From Terriglobales bacterium (GTDB lineage Bacteria > Acidobacteriota > Terriglobia > Terriglobales > Acidobacteriaceae), in the NCBI GenBank assembly GCA_035567895.1, contig DATMPC010000090.1, positions 62,001-126,000 on the forward strand: a DNA stretch of 64,000 bases, in the 5' to 3' direction. Positions 25,908 to 35,353 of the stretch are shown here, piece after piece (within the stretch, counting starts at the first letter, position 1; every line of letters starts with the position of its first letter). Under the pieces are notes generated by a model. It did not search any database and was not told the origin of the DNA. It saw nothing but the letters and a program-made list of their open reading frames with translations. Made by a program: the position numbers and the translations under genes.

Positions 25908-27583
25908 TGAGTCTGCTTTCTTAGTTCGTAACGCTGCAGTTTGCCCGTCGCGGTGCGTGGCAGCGCGGCCACAAATTCAAGCGAACGCGGGTATTTGAAA
26001 GGCGCGATCTGTGATTTTACGAAATCCTGCAGATCTTTTTTGAGTTGCTCGCAAGGAGCGTACTCCGCGGAGGTCACAACAAACGCTTTCACCACCTGGC
26101 CGCGGTCGGGATCGGGCACGCCTACCACCGCGCATTCCTGTACCGAAGGGTGCTCGAGCAAGACGTTCTCAACTTCGATCCCTGCAATGTTGTAACCCGA
26201 ACTGACGATCAAGTCATCAGTTCGCGCTTGAAACCAGAAATATCCATCTTGGTCCATGCGGAAGGAATCGCCGGTCAGGTTCCATCCGTTCCGCACGTAC
26301 TTCGCCTGCTCGCGCGGACTGTCGAGATACTTGCATCCCGTGACCCCACGAACGGCGAGGCGGCCGACTTCGCCGGTAGCCGCATCGGTGCCATCGTCAC
26401 GAACGATCTTCGCCTCGTAGCCGTGGATCGCCCTTCCCGTAGCCCCGGGCGTGATCTCCTCTTCAGGAGCGCTGATGAATATCTGCAGCATTTCAGTCGA
26501 ACCGATGCCGTCTATGATCTTCAGTCCAGTAGCCTCTTGCCAGGCTTCGAAGGTCGACAAAGGCAGCGTCTCGCCAGCTGAGACACACTTACGCAAGCTC
26601 GTTACCCGATCTCGACTCAGTTGCTTGAGCATCGCGCGGTAAGCCGTGGGCGCGGTGAAACAAACGGTCGCTCGGTGCCGCCTAAGTCCTTCAAGCAGAT
26701 GTCCCGGGCTGGCCTGCTCCAACAGCACGGTTGCGGCGCCGATGCGCATTGGGAATAGCACGAGCCCGCCCAGTCCATACGTGAATCCCAGGGGGGGAGA
26801 CCCGATGAAGAGGTCGTCCGCATTCGCCCGCAGCACGTAGCGAGGGAAGCAGTCTGCCGCCGCGAGAACATCACGATGCGTGTGCATTGTGCCTTTGGGC
26901 TGACCGGTGCTGCCTGAAGTAAAGGCGAGCATTGCGATGTCCTCCCATGAGGTTTCGCAGTTCTTGAACACAGCGGGTTTGGTAGCCATAAGGGCCTCAA
27001 GGGAGTCAGGAGCCTCGGAGTTGAATAGAACGACTCTCGCGTTTCGGCGTGCAGATCCATCGGCGCGTTTGGCAAGCGCGTCCTCGCAATCGCCGGCATA
27101 CCGGGCGTCACAAAGCGCCAGCGAAATCTCTCCCTTGTCAGCAACGGAAACGAGTTCGCGGCAGCGCAGTAGACACGGAGTCGTGACTGCGACTCCTCCC
27201 GCCTTGATCACACCGAACCAGCAGGCGACCAGCATGGGGTGGTTCGGGCCGCGTAGGAGTACGCGATTGCCAGGAATTAGGCCGCAGTCTTCGAGCAATA
27301 CGAGCGCAATTCGATTGGTTGTTTCAAGCAGGCTCCGATAAGTCCAGGAGCCCAACTCGTGGATGAAAGCAGTGCGCTCTCCTAAATCGCGCTCAACCAT
27401 CCGGTCGAGCAATTCCACAGCGCAGTTGAGGCGTTCGGGATACGAATACCCGGGCAGATCACGGAAGAAGGTAGGCAACTGCCCAAGTAGAGGCATGCGG
27501 TCCGCGCAGAAGGTGTCCACGTGCGCGGTGTATCGCGTGCCAGTCGTAGGTCGATTTGTTGTCTCGTTCTTCGACAAAGTCAC
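25904..27583 (-). CDS. Aryl-CoA ligase, probably 2-aminobenzoate-CoA ligase
   Basis: Activates an aromatic or related acid to its CoA thioester with ATP. This is a 559-residue ANL-superfamily enzyme. Phosphate-binding loop TSGSTGQPKGTMHTH (about 219-233), IDGIGSTEM, YNIAGIEVENVLLEHPSV and the C-terminal catalytic lysine in RTATGKLQRYEL. The sequence resembles benzoate/2-aminobenzoate-CoA ligases, and the neighbours (fused monooxygenase/reductase and beta-oxidation-type enzymes) favour 2-aminobenzoate. Substrate specificity is inferred from context. It is separated from the upstream acyl-CoA dehydrogenase by a palindromic repeat. Confidence 0.85.
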   Translation of the reverse strand: MTLSKNETTNRPTTGTRYTAHVDTFCADRMPLLGQLPTFFRDLPGYSYPERLNCAVELLDRMVERDLGERTAFIHELGSWTYRSLLETTNRIALVLLEDCGLIPGNRVLLRGPNHPMLVACWFGVIKAGGVAVTTPCLLRCRELVSVADKGEISLALCDARYAGDCEDALAKRADGSARRNARVVLFNSEAPDSLEALMATKPAVFKNCETSWEDIAMLAFTSGSTGQPKGTMHTHRDVLAAADCFPRYVLRANADDLFIGSPPLGFTYGLGGLVLFPMRIGAATVLLEQASPGHLLEGLRRHRATVCFTAPTAYRAMLKQLSRDRVTSLRKCVSAGETLPLSTFEAWQEATGLKIIDGIGSTEMLQIFISAPEEEITPGATGRAIHGYEAKIVRDDGTDAATGEVGRLAVRGVTGCKYLDSPREQAKYVRNGWNLTGDSFRMDQDGYFWFQARTDDLIVSSGYNIAGIEVENVLLEHPSVQECAVVGVPDPDRGQVVKAFVVTSAEYAPCEQLKKDLQDFVKSQIAPFKYPRSLEFVAALPRTATGKLQRYELRKQTQ

Positions 27584-27611
27584 AGGCTTACCTGTCTATC
27601 GCACCGTGGTT

Positions 27612-27798
27612 CGTGCCGAGTTTCGCGGCACGATTCGAAATGAGCCCGGCATCCCATGCCGGGTTGTACGTCGAGAATCAGAGCCCTGTAAGGGCGGCAC
27701 GTTCCAGATGTGTCGCCCCTGCGGGGCTCAATTGAGAATCCAATCTCCCCGGCAGTTCCTGCCGGCTCATATCATGTCGTGCCGCGAGACGCGGCACG
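27612..27798. repeat. Complex palindromic repeat, GAGCCC...GGGCTC family (copy 1)
   Basis: Ends are small hairpins of the type CGTGCCG...CGGCACG (27612-27632 and 27778-27798). Between them lie GAGCCCGGC/GCCGGG, GAGCCCTGTAAGGGCGGCAC and GCCCCTGCGGGGCTCAAT. The layout is the same as copy 2 at 58114-58336. It interrupts the 2-aminobenzoate-type cluster between the acyl-CoA dehydrogenase and ligase genes. Confidence 0.8.
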
Positions 27799-27871
27799 AA
27801 TTCGCTGTGCTGCCGTTCAGTCTGTCAGCAAATTCTCGTTTACCAATGGACCATGTAGAAATTCCTCAGAG

Positions 27872-29038
27872 TTATCCATCTGTTGCCGCCTTGAGGACCT
27901 GACTCGCGATGATGAGTTTCTGGATCTCACTCGTGCCCTCGTAAATGCGCAGGGCGCGAATTTCGCGATAGAGCTGTTCGGTGACTGAGCCCGCAAGCAC
28001 GCCTTGGCCGCCCAGAATCTGTACAGCTTCATCGATGACGTGCTGAGCAGATTCGGTTGCGTGCAGCTTGGCCATTGCCGCTTCGCGGGTTACAGGCTGC
28101 TTGAGCACGTCGTGCGTCCATGCGGCACGATAGACGAGCAGCGCTGAGGTATCGATGGCCAGGGCCATGTCGGCCAGTTTGGCTTGCGTGATCTGGAACT
28201 CGGAGAGAGTCTTTCCGAAGGCTCTTCGTTTCTTCGCCCAGCTTACAGCTTCGTCGAGTGCGCGTCGCGCAAACCCGAGTGCAGCTGCGCCCACCGTTGG
28301 GCGGAAAACGTCGAGAGTCGCAAGAGCGACCTTCAGTCCTTCGCCTTCCTTCCCGATGATCCCTGATGCTGGTACACGACAATCTTTGAACTCAAGGGTC
28401 CCAATGGGATGTGGCGCGATTACATCGAAGCGGTGGATGGCCAACCCTGGCGTCTTATCTTGAACCAACAGAGCTATATACGACTTCTCGCCGCCTTCGG
28501 GATATCGGCAGAAGACCACGTAAAAGTCTGCAAGACCAGCGTTGGAAATCCAGGTCTTGGTGCCGTTGATCACAAAGTGATCGTCGTCGCGGCGCGCCGT
28601 AGTCTGCATTGAGCGTACGTCGGAGCCGGCGTCTGGTTCCGAAATGGCAAACGCGGCGATCATCTCGCCTGCGGCGACCTTTGGCAAGTACTTCTTCTTT
28701 AGAGCATCAGAGCCGAATAAAGAGATCGGGCCCGATCCGAGTCCCTGCATAGCAAACGCGAAGTCTGCGAGGCCGGAGGGATAAGCGAGCGATTCGCGTA
28801 TCAGGCAGATACTGCGCACATCCAGAGGTTCTTCGTGTCCAAACGGCGCTGGAACGGCGTGCTTCCGCACGCTATCCCCGAACGCACGCACAAACATGCG
28901 ACAGCGCTCATCCGGACTCTCTCCGGCGCGGTCTTCACTCAGATCGACATTGCTTTGAATCAATGTCTGTACTTCGCGAGCGAGTTTCCGATGCTTCTCG
29001 TCAAAGAATGGCCAAGTGAGAAAGGTGCGGTCGGGCAT
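27872..29038 (-). CDS. Acyl-CoA dehydrogenase
   Basis: A 388-residue FAD enzyme oxidising an acyl- or alicyclic-CoA. N-terminal helical domain, then AFAISEPDAGSDVRSMQT and TKTWISNAGLADFYVVF (FAD/substrate region), AALGFARRALDEAV and the catalytic glutamate in LRIYEGTSEIQKLIIASQVL. The frame is open upstream to 29185, but the ATG at 29038 ([12 protein letters not shown]) overlaps the enoyl-CoA hydratase stop as TAATG, implying translational coupling. In the 2-aminobenzoyl-CoA scheme it would act on the reduced ring intermediate; that role is inferred. Confidence 0.92.
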   Translation of the reverse strand: MPDRTFLTWPFFDEKHRKLAREVQTLIQSNVDLSEDRAGESPDERCRMFVRAFGDSVRKHAVPAPFGHEEPLDVRSICLIRESLAYPSGLADFAFAMQGLGSGPISLFGSDALKKKYLPKVAAGEMIAAFAISEPDAGSDVRSMQTTARRDDDHFVINGTKTWISNAGLADFYVVFCRYPEGGEKSYIALLVQDKTPGLAIHRFDVIAPHPIGTLEFKDCRVPASGIIGKEGEGLKVALATLDVFRPTVGAAALGFARRALDEAVSWAKKRRAFGKTLSEFQITQAKLADMALAIDTSALLVYRAAWTHDVLKQPVTREAAMAKLHATESAQHVIDEAVQILGGQGVLAGSVTEQLYREIRALRIYEGTSEIQKLIIASQVLKAATDG

Positions 29039-29868
29039 TAGTTGCCCTCGAATTTCGGAGTCTGCTTCGCAGCGAAGGCGCGATAGGCGCGTGCGAAGTC
29101 TTCGGTCTCCATACAAGCGGCCTGAGCCTGAGCTTCGTTCTCGATGGCGTCGTCGATGCTCATATCCCACTCTTGGTGGAGACAACGCTTCGTGGTTGCA
29201 TGAGCGACAGTAGGACCATCGGCGAGATCGCGCGCAAACTGTGTGGCTTCTGGCAGCAACTTATCCGGAGCGAGCAGACGATTGTAGAAGCCCCAGCGCT
29301 CGGCTTCATCGGCGGTCATGAAGCGTCCGGTGTACAGCAGTTCGGCGGCACGCCCATGCCCGATGATGCGGGGCAGGATCGCACAGGCACCCATGTCGGC
29401 TCCGCTGAGGCCGACTTTCACGAACAAGAAAGCAACTCGGCTGCGCGGAGTACCAAATCGGATATCGCTTGCCATGGCGATGATGGCGCCGGCTCCTGCG
29501 CATACACCGTCAATGGCGGCGACGATTGGTTGCGGGCAATCGCGCATTGCTTTGACTAGTTCGCCACTCATGCGGGTAAAAGTCAGCAGCCGGTCTGCCT
29601 GCTTTTTCTCTCTTATCTCAACCAGTGGCCCGATGATCTCGTGAACATCTCCGCCGGAGCAGAAGTTGTCGCCGGCACCAGTGATGACGATGGTTTTGAT
29701 TGCAGGGATGTGATTCAGCGTGTGAAACGTTTCAATGAGTTCGTTGTATGACTCGAAGGTAAGTGGGTTTTTGCGTTCGGGACGGTTCAGGGTGATAGTC
29801 GCGACCCTGTCGTCGACTCGCCAGAGAAAGTGCTTTGGCTGAATATCCGAAATGGGAAGGTCAGGCAT
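29038..29868 (-). CDS. Enoyl-CoA hydratase/isomerase (crotonase) family
   Basis: A 276-residue crotonase-fold enzyme. [16 protein letters not shown], the CoA-binding [14 protein letters not shown], and the oxyanion-hole region [22 protein letters not shown], followed by [22 protein letters not shown]. It adds water to, or isomerises, an enoyl-CoA. The gene sits between the SDR (36 bp upstream) and the acyl-CoA dehydrogenase (start and stop overlap), so it is part of the same operon. Exact reaction is inferred from the cluster. Confidence 0.92.
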   Translation of the reverse strand: MPDLPISDIQPKHFLWRVDDRVATITLNRPERKNPLTFESYNELIETFHTLNHIPAIKTIVITGAGDNFCSGGDVHEIIGPLVEIREKKQADRLLTFTRMSGELVKAMRDCPQPIVAAIDGVCAGAGAIIAMASDIRFGTPRSRVAFLFVKVGLSGADMGACAILPRIIGHGRAAELLYTGRFMTADEAERWGFYNRLLAPDKLLPEATQFARDLADGPTVAHATTKRCLHQEWDMSIDDAIENEAQAQAACMETEDFARAYRAFAAKQTPKFEGN

Positions 29869-29904
29869 CGATCCGAGTTACGTGGTGACGGATAGAACCA
29901 CTTG

Positions 29905-30693
29905 CTACATCACTTCTCCGCCAGCTACTGCGATCGCCTGCCCAGTGATCGCTGAAGCGCCGGGCGAGCAGAGCCATGCTACTGCATCCGCTACTTCCTC
30001 GGGCTTTACCACTCGTCCTTGCGGATTTGGACGCGTGAGCATTGCGCGCGCTTCCTCGGGAGATTTGCCCAGCGAAGTCACGAGCTCCTGCACAGCGCGA
30101 TCGAACATCTCAGTTTCCGTGTAACCCGGGCAAACGGCATTAATCGTTACTCCCGATTTGGCATATTCCAGCGCAAGGGAACGCGTGAAGCCGATGAGTC
30201 CATGCTTGGCCGCGCAATATGCTGCGATCTTCGGATATCCCTTCAGCCCTGCGGTCGACGCGATGTTCACCACGCGTCCTTCGCCTGCGCCTGCCATAGC
30301 AGGCAACACCTGCTGAGTGCAGTAGAAGGCGCTGCTGAGGTTGGCGTCGATCATGTTCTGCCAGTGGTCCGGATCGATATCGGCAAATCCTCGTGCCCGC
30401 GCCTGGCCCGCGTTGTTCACCAGGATGTACACGCAACCCAGCGGTGCAGTGGCGGCAGTAAAGGCTCGCTGTACCGAAGACAGGTCTGTGACATCGACGT
30501 GATGAGTCTCCACGCGCGAGTCGAATTGGTTTCTGATCGCCTCGGCGGTGTCATGAAGGCGATCCATGTCGCGGCCCATCAATGAAAGGTCAGCGCCGAG
30601 TTCGGCGAGCGCACGGGCAACGGCAGCTCCGATTCCGCGACCGCCGCCGGTAACGATCGCGTGGCGGCCGCGCAGGCAGGCATCGCGCCTCAA
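29905..30693 (-). CDS. SDR-family 3-hydroxyacyl-CoA dehydrogenase-like
   Basis: A 262-residue short-chain dehydrogenase: NAD(P)-binding [13 protein letters not shown] (from residue 16), NNAG, catalytic Ser in [10 protein letters not shown] and YxxxK in YCAAKHG (about 157-161), then [13 protein letters not shown]. The start is a TTG that overlaps the TGA stop of the upstream monooxygenase (TTGA), so translation is probably coupled. In anthranilate degradation through CoA esters, SDR enzymes reduce or oxidise ring or chain hydroxyls; its role here is inferred. Confidence 0.9.
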   Translation of the reverse strand: MRRDACLRGRHAIVTGGGRGIGAAVARALAELGADLSLMGRDMDRLHDTAEAIRNQFDSRVETHHVDVTDLSSVQRAFTAATAPLGCVYILVNNAGQARARGFADIDPDHWQNMIDANLSSAFYCTQQVLPAMAGAGEGRVVNIASTAGLKGYPKIAAYCAAKHGLIGFTRSLALEYAKSGVTINAVCPGYTETEMFDRAVQELVTSLGKSPEEARAMLTRPNPQGRVVKPEEVADAVAWLCSPGASAITGQAIAVAGGEVM

Positions 30694-33065
30694 GCTTTGC
30701 TTTCCTTAGCTCGCTGCACGGCGCGTTCGAGCTGTTGTTTGCCGGTCAGATATTGCTGTGGCCAGTGTTGATCGGCGTAGCCGAGCTGCGCCGCGGCGTG
30801 CAGCGTCCAGTTGGGATCGACAAGGTGAGGCCTTGCCAGTGCGCAGAGATCCGCGCGCCCGGCGGCGATAATCGCGTTCACCTGATCGGCCTCCGTGATG
30901 TTGCCGACTGCAATTGTGGGGATGCCGGCTTCATTGCGAATGCGCTCGCTGTAGGGCGTTTGGTACATGCGTCCATATTGGGGACGGGCATCGACTGACG
31001 TCTGCCCGGTAGAAACGTGAATGATATCAGCGCCGGCGCGATGGAAGGCGCGCGCGATCTCCACGGCCTCGGGACCTTCGACACCTCCCGGCGCCCAATC
31101 GGTCGCGGAGATGCGTACTGACATCGGCTTGCCTGCCGGCCACACCGAGCGCATGGCTCTGAATACTTCGAGGGGAAAGCGCGGACGGTTCTCGAGCGAA
31201 CCGCCGTATTCATCGGTGCGGCGATTGGCCAGCGGAGTGATAAAGCTCGAAAGCAGATATCCGTGCGCGCAATGGAGTTCAAGCATGTCGAATCCAGCTG
31301 CGGCGCCCATGCGCGCCGCGCGGACGAAATCGCTGAGAACCTTGTCCATGTCAGCGCGGGTCATCTGGCGAGGAGTGTGCATCGATTGGGAATACGGAAT
31401 CGCCGATGGCGCAATCACCTCCCAATTGCCGGATTCGAGCGGCTCATCCATACCCTCCCACGCAAGTTTTGTCGAGCCTTTGCGGCCTGAGTGACCAAGC
31501 TGCAACGCGATCTTGGCCCGGCTGTTGTTATGCACAAAGTCCACAATCTTCCGCCACGCTGACTCGTGCTCGGGGCTGTACATTCCAGTGCAGCCAAGAC
31601 TGATCCGCGCCTCGGGCGAGATGCAGGTCATCTCCGTGATGATCAACCCCGCGCCTCCGAGCGCTCGTGCCCCCAGATGCACGAGATGAAAGTCGGTCGG
31701 AGTGCCGTCTACAGCGCTGTACATGTCCATGGGCGAGACAACCACGCGATTGACGACCGTCATATCGCGCAAGGTGAATGGAGTGAACATCGGCGGAATA
31801 GCACGTTCGGTCTGCTTACCGGAGGCCCGGCGGGCGAACCAGCGCTCGAGATTATAAAGATACTTCTGATCACGAATGCGCAGGTTCTCATGGCTCACAC
31901 GCTGGCTGCGGGTCAGCAAACTGTAGGTAAATTGTTCAGGATCTAGATTGACATATCGCCGGACGTTCTCGAACCATTCCATGGAATTGCGGGCGGCATT
32001 TTGCAGGCGCAAGGCTTCGGTCTTGCGTTCCTCTTCATAGCGCTCAAGCGCGACGGTTGTTGACTCCTGGGAACTCAGCGCGTCCGAAAGAGAGATCGCA
32101 TCTTCCATAGCCAACTTCGTCCCCGAGCCGATGGAGAAGTGCGCGGTGTGTGCGGCATCGCCGAGTAGAACGATGTTGTTATGGAACCAATGCTCGTTGC
32201 GCACACGAAGAAAACTCGTCCAGGGCGCTTGCGCCTGGTGTGTCGCGTTGAATAGTAAAGGATGGCCGTCAAGCCACGCAGCAAACATTGCCTCGCAGGC
32301 CGCGATGGTTTGGCCGGCGTCCATCCGATCGAATCCCGCGTTTCGCCACGAGAGCTCGTCGCATTCGACGATGAAAGTTGAGTAATTATCGTCAAAGCGG
32401 TAGCAGTGTGCCTGGAAGATTCCGTGCTGGTTCTGAACGAAGTAGAAGGTAAAAGCTTTGAACTTGTAGGTCGTGCCTAACCAGATGAACTTCGCAGGAC
32501 GCAGTTCCAATTCGGGCTGAAAGTGCTCGGCGTACTTGCGGCGAATGGCACTGTTGATGCCCTCAGCAACAACGACCAGGTCGTAGGATTCCCTATTCGG
32601 CTTTGAGTCCCCTGGCTTCTTCGTAGAGACACAGCAGGCCGCATCTCTACCATCCTGCTCGCTGATATCGCTGACATCACAGACTTCGGTGTTGAAACGC
32701 AGCTCGACCTTTAACTCGCGGCAACGCTCTTGCAGGATGTTCAGCAGCTTTTTGCGGGCGATTCCGCTGAAGCCGTGTCCGCCAGACGTAATGCGAGCGC
32801 CTTTGAAATGAACATCGATGTCGTCCCAGTAAGCAAAGTTATCGAAGATTTGCCGATAGGTGGCCGAGTCGGCGGCACGAAAATTCTCCAACGTCTGGTC
32901 AGAAAAGACGACGCCCCAGCCGAAGGTGCTGTCGGGCGCATTGCGCTCGAAGACCGTCACCTGATGTTGCGGATTCGCCTTCTTCATCAGAAGGGAGAAA
33001 TAGAGTCCCCCCGGGCCGCCACCAGCTACGGCAATACGCAGCGGACGGTTGTCGGAAGTCAGCAT
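30690..33065 (-). CDS. Fused flavin monooxygenase / old-yellow-enzyme (2-aminobenzoyl-CoA monooxygenase/reductase type)
   Basis: A 791-residue fusion. Residues 1 to about 400 are a PheA/TfdB-like FAD monooxygenase ([18 protein letters not shown] at 11-28, [20 protein letters not shown] near 300). From about 421 to the end is an OYE-type NADH:flavin oxidoreductase barrel ([35 protein letters not shown]). This fusion is the hallmark of 2-aminobenzoyl-CoA monooxygenase/reductase, which hydroxylates and reduces the ring; the family is also annotated as bifunctional salicylyl-CoA 5-hydroxylase/oxidoreductase. It heads the operon. Around residues 135-155 it carries an odd insert ([19 protein letters not shown]) encoded partly by a palindromic repeat. 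Confidence 0.92.
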   Translation of the reverse strand: MLTSDNRPLRIAVAGGGPGGLYFSLLMKKANPQHQVTVFERNAPDSTFGWGVVFSDQTLENFRAADSATYRQIFDNFAYWDDIDVHFKGARITSGGHGFSGIARKKLLNILQERCRELKVELRFNTEVCDVSDISEQDGRDAACCVSTKKPGDSKPNRESYDLVVVAEGINSAIRRKYAEHFQPELELRPAKFIWLGTTYKFKAFTFYFVQNQHGIFQAHCYRFDDNYSTFIVECDELSWRNAGFDRMDAGQTIAACEAMFAAWLDGHPLLFNATHQAQAPWTSFLRVRNEHWFHNNIVLLGDAAHTAHFSIGSGTKLAMEDAISLSDALSSQESTTVALERYEEERKTEALRLQNAARNSMEWFENVRRYVNLDPEQFTYSLLTRSQRVSHENLRIRDQKYLYNLERWFARRASGKQTERAIPPMFTPFTLRDMTVVNRVVVSPMDMYSAVDGTPTDFHLVHLGARALGGAGLIITEMTCISPEARISLGCTGMYSPEHESAWRKIVDFVHNNSRAKIALQLGHSGRKGSTKLAWEGMDEPLESGNWEVIAPSAIPYSQSMHTPRQMTRADMDKVLSDFVRAARMGAAAGFDMLELHCAHGYLLSSFITPLANRRTDEYGGSLENRPRFPLEVFRAMRSVWPAGKPMSVRISATDWAPGGVEGPEAVEIARAFHRAGADIIHVSTGQTSVDARPQYGRMYQTPYSERIRNEAGIPTIAVGNITEADQVNAIIAAGRADLCALARPHLVDPNWTLHAAAQLGYADQHWPQQYLTGKQQLERAVQRAKESKA
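32623..32650. repeat. GTAGAGAC palindrome inside the monooxygenase gene
   Basis: GTAGAGACACAGCA..., ending in GCATCTCTAC, forms an imperfect palindrome of the same family as the parA-end repeat at 19067. Here it is read in frame within the monooxygenase coding sequence. Confidence 0.65.
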
Positions 33066-33347
33066 TCAAGACCTTGAAGATGGCCTTCGGCAATCTGCAT
33101 TTCGGCGTTCGGCTGAATCGGGTTTCAGGGTATCACCATCATGATTTTCAAGGGCTTGCGAGCGCGAAGGCTCAGAACATTCATGGCTCGAACCCAACAG
33201 TTCTTGGTCCAAAGTAACTGGGGGACGTGGACCAAAGTGACCCTCGTCAGGGGTCTATTCTCACGAATGCTGACTTACCATGGACCCAGCCGCTTGTCTG
33301 GTTTTTCAAGTTTGAATGACCGTGCTGCGCACGGGCAAGGAGAACTT
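33066..33347. other. Intergenic region with long upstream open frame
   Basis: 282 bp between the divergent monooxygenase gene and the coiled-coil gene. The + strand frame is open from 33141, but it lacks ribosome binding sites and the segment is probably a promoter/leader region. No strong hairpin is seen. Confidence 0.4.
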
Positions 33348-34226
33348 ATGCACTACCAAAAAGACGCAGACTCCGTGAAGCACGAATTTGAGGCGGTTTC
33401 AACGGCCAGCCGCAGTCTGAATGTGAAACTGATTACGATGATCCTGGGCGCCGCATACATCGTCGGCTCCGGATACTTCGCCTACGAGCTCGGCTCGCGG
33501 GTCGAAAAGGCCGAAGAATCGCAGAAGACTCTCGTCGAGAGCGTTGAGCTGCGCAATAAGGCCCTGATCGACCAGATGGGCACAACCGAAGCCACTCTGA
33601 AGCAGTCGACAAACGATCTGCAAACGAGGATTGGAAAGACGCAGCGTGAGATCAATGCGCGTTCTGCTGAGCTTCGCAAGCAGGTGAACGAAACCGAGCG
33701 GCAGCTCAAGAAAAGCCAGGAGTTGCTGTCGTCGATGTCCGGCGACTTGGGTGGAGTCAAGCGAGACCTCTCGGGCGCGAGGGGCGACATCTTGTCAACC
33801 CGCAACGACCTGGAAGCTACGAAGAAGCGCCTCGAGACGACGATCGGCGACCTCGGAATGCAGAGCGGCCTGATCGCTCACACGCGCGAGGATCTGGAAG
33901 TCCTGATGCGCAAGGGCGAGCGCAACTATTACGAGTTCACACTCACCAGGAGTAAGCGTCCGACGCCAGTGGGCACCATCAGCCTGCAGCTAAAGAAGGT
34001 GAACTCCAAGAAGGGCAACTTCACGATGAACGTTCTTGCCGACGATCACGTGATCGAGAAGAAGGACCGAAACGTCGCCGAGCCGCTGCAGTTCTATACC
34101 GGACGCGACCACATGCTGTACGAGGTGGTGGTGTTCACGGCCCAGAAGAAGTCGGTATCGGGCTACCTAAGCACCCCGAAGAACGCGCCTCAACCGGGCG
34201 TGATCCGGGAGCAGTCAGGCTCCTAA
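33348..34226 (+). CDS. Membrane-anchored coiled-coil protein, paralog A
   Basis: A 292-residue protein of no family I recognise. Layout: short cytoplasmic N-terminus, one membrane helix (LITMILGAAYIVGSGYFAYEL, about 28-48), a ~150-residue coiled coil with regular LGGVKRDLSGARGDILSTRNDL periodicity, and a C-terminal globular domain of ~100 residues (YEFTLTRSKRPTPVGTISLQ, FYTGRDHMLYEVVVFTAQKK). It is a close paralog of the next gene. ATG with CAAGGAGAAC upstream; the longer frame from 33141 lacks this. Probably the C-terminal domain is outside the membrane. Function unknown. Confidence 0.8.
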   Translation: MHYQKDADSVKHEFEAVSTASRSLNVKLITMILGAAYIVGSGYFAYELGSRVEKAEESQKTLVESVELRNKALIDQMGTTEATLKQSTNDLQTRIGKTQREINARSAELRKQVNETERQLKKSQELLSSMSGDLGGVKRDLSGARGDILSTRNDLEATKKRLETTIGDLGMQSGLIAHTREDLEVLMRKGERNYYEFTLTRSKRPTPVGTISLQLKKVNSKKGNFTMNVLADDHVIEKKDRNVAEPLQFYTGRDHMLYEVVVFTAQKKSVSGYLSTPKNAPQPGVIREQSGS

Positions 34227-34241
34227 CCTAAGCTGAAAACC

Positions 34242-34277
34242 GGAGAGCCGCCCCGTCCCGGGCGGCTCTCCTGTTTA
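34242..34277 (+). terminator. Terminator after coiled-coil paralog A
   Basis: Perfect 12-bp stem GGAGAGCCGCCC / GGGCGGCTCTCC with a 6-base loop, followed by the short T-rich TGTTTA. Confidence 0.75.
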
Positions 34278-34452
34278 GCGACTTGGTTAGGCCGGAATGC
34301 TCGGCCGGAGAACCGAGTAACCGTAACGATTCTTCACGCGTGACTCACAACTTGTGCATGGTTTCCGTGTCGAATCAGGTTATATTTGAGCAGCTTCTTC
34401 TCTGAATTTTCATCAATATGTCGAGGGCTTTCCCCAGCCTGAAGGGTGAACT

Positions 34453-35292
34453 ATGGAATACGAGCAAGACACTGTTGCAGAAGATAGCAACAACGTATTT
34501 AGGAAAGTAGTAATCGCTGTAATCGTGCTGTACGTGCTTGGCTCAGCTTACATGCTTTATAGCCTCGGCTCACGCCTCAACAAGGTCGAAGCGGACCAAA
34601 AGGCAGCCATCCAGAGCGTGGAGCAAAGCAACAAGGTTCTGATGGATCGACTGGGGCTCACTGAAAGCAGCCTGAAACAGTCGACCGAAGTGCTGCAATC
34701 GAAGCTCACGCGGGCGCAGCGCGAAGCCGCCGCGCATGATGCAGCCCTGCTCAAGCAGCAACAGCAGACTGCCCAACAGCTGCAACAGAGTCAGCAGCAG
34801 TTGTCGTCGGTCTCAACCGATCTGGGCGGCGTTAAGACGGATCTGAGCGGCGCGAAGACCGACCTCACCGCCACGCGGAGCGATCTCGACGCCACGAAAA
34901 AGAGGCTCGAAAGCACGATCGGCGATCTCGGTGTGCAGAGCGGGCTCATCGCGCACACACGTGACGATCTCGAAGTCCTGAAGCACAAGGGTGACCGCAA
35001 CATCTACGAATTCACGCTGAATAAGAGCACGAAGCGCCCGACCCCGGTAGGAACGGTGAGCCTCCAACTGAGAAAAGTGGATGCCAAGAAGGGCAAGTTC
35101 ACACTCAACGTAGTGGCTGACGACCGCACGATCGAAAAGAAGGATAAGAATGTGGCCGAACCGCTGCAGTTCTACACCGGTCGTGACCACATGTTGTACG
35201 AGGTGGTTGTGTTCTCAGCCGACAAGAATTCGATTTCTGGATACCTAAGCACGCCCAAAGGCGCGCCGCAGCCTGGAGTAATCGCCCAGTAA
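34453..35292 (+). CDS. Membrane-anchored coiled-coil protein, paralog B
   Basis: A 279-residue paralog of the preceding gene. Membrane helix at about 18-40 (VVIAVIVLYVLGSAYMLYSL), then a Gln-rich coiled coil (KQQQQTAQQLQQSQQQ) and the repeat LGGVKTDLSGAKTDLTATRSDLDATKKRL. The C-terminal domain ends in YTGRDHMLYEVVVFSADKNS and is nearly identical in its core to paralog A. Each copy has its own terminator and leader, so they are independently expressed duplicates. ATG with GGGTGAACT upstream. The conserved C-terminal domain is presumably the working part; no function is known. Confidence 0.82.
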   Translation: MEYEQDTVAEDSNNVFRKVVIAVIVLYVLGSAYMLYSLGSRLNKVEADQKAAIQSVEQSNKVLMDRLGLTESSLKQSTEVLQSKLTRAQREAAAHDAALLKQQQQTAQQLQQSQQQLSSVSTDLGGVKTDLSGAKTDLTATRSDLDATKKRLESTIGDLGVQSGLIAHTRDDLEVLKHKGDRNIYEFTLNKSTKRPTPVGTVSLQLRKVDAKKGKFTLNVVADDRTIEKKDKNVAEPLQFYTGRDHMLYEVVVFSADKNSISGYLSTPKGAPQPGVIAQ

Positions 35293-35313
35293 GGGAAGGC
35301 AGGTACAAACAAA

Positions 35314-35349
35314 CGTGGTTCCGGCCCAGCCGGAACCACGTTTTACTTT
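35314..35349. terminator. Bidirectional terminator between convergent genes
   Basis: CGTGGTTCCGG / CCGGAACCACG stem with a CCCAG loop and TTTTACTTT after it. AAAC precedes the stem, so it can also serve the minus-strand BNR gene. Confidence 0.88.
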
Positions 35350-35353
35350 GTTG

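Noticed and set aside
30690-33065. Salicylate (gentisate) pathway as the main reading of the cluster
   Set aside because: Salicylyl-CoA hydroxylases of that route lack the old-yellow-enzyme half, and the extra SDR, hydratase and dehydrogenase fit ring reduction and beta-oxidation of 2-aminobenzoyl-CoA better. Not excluded.
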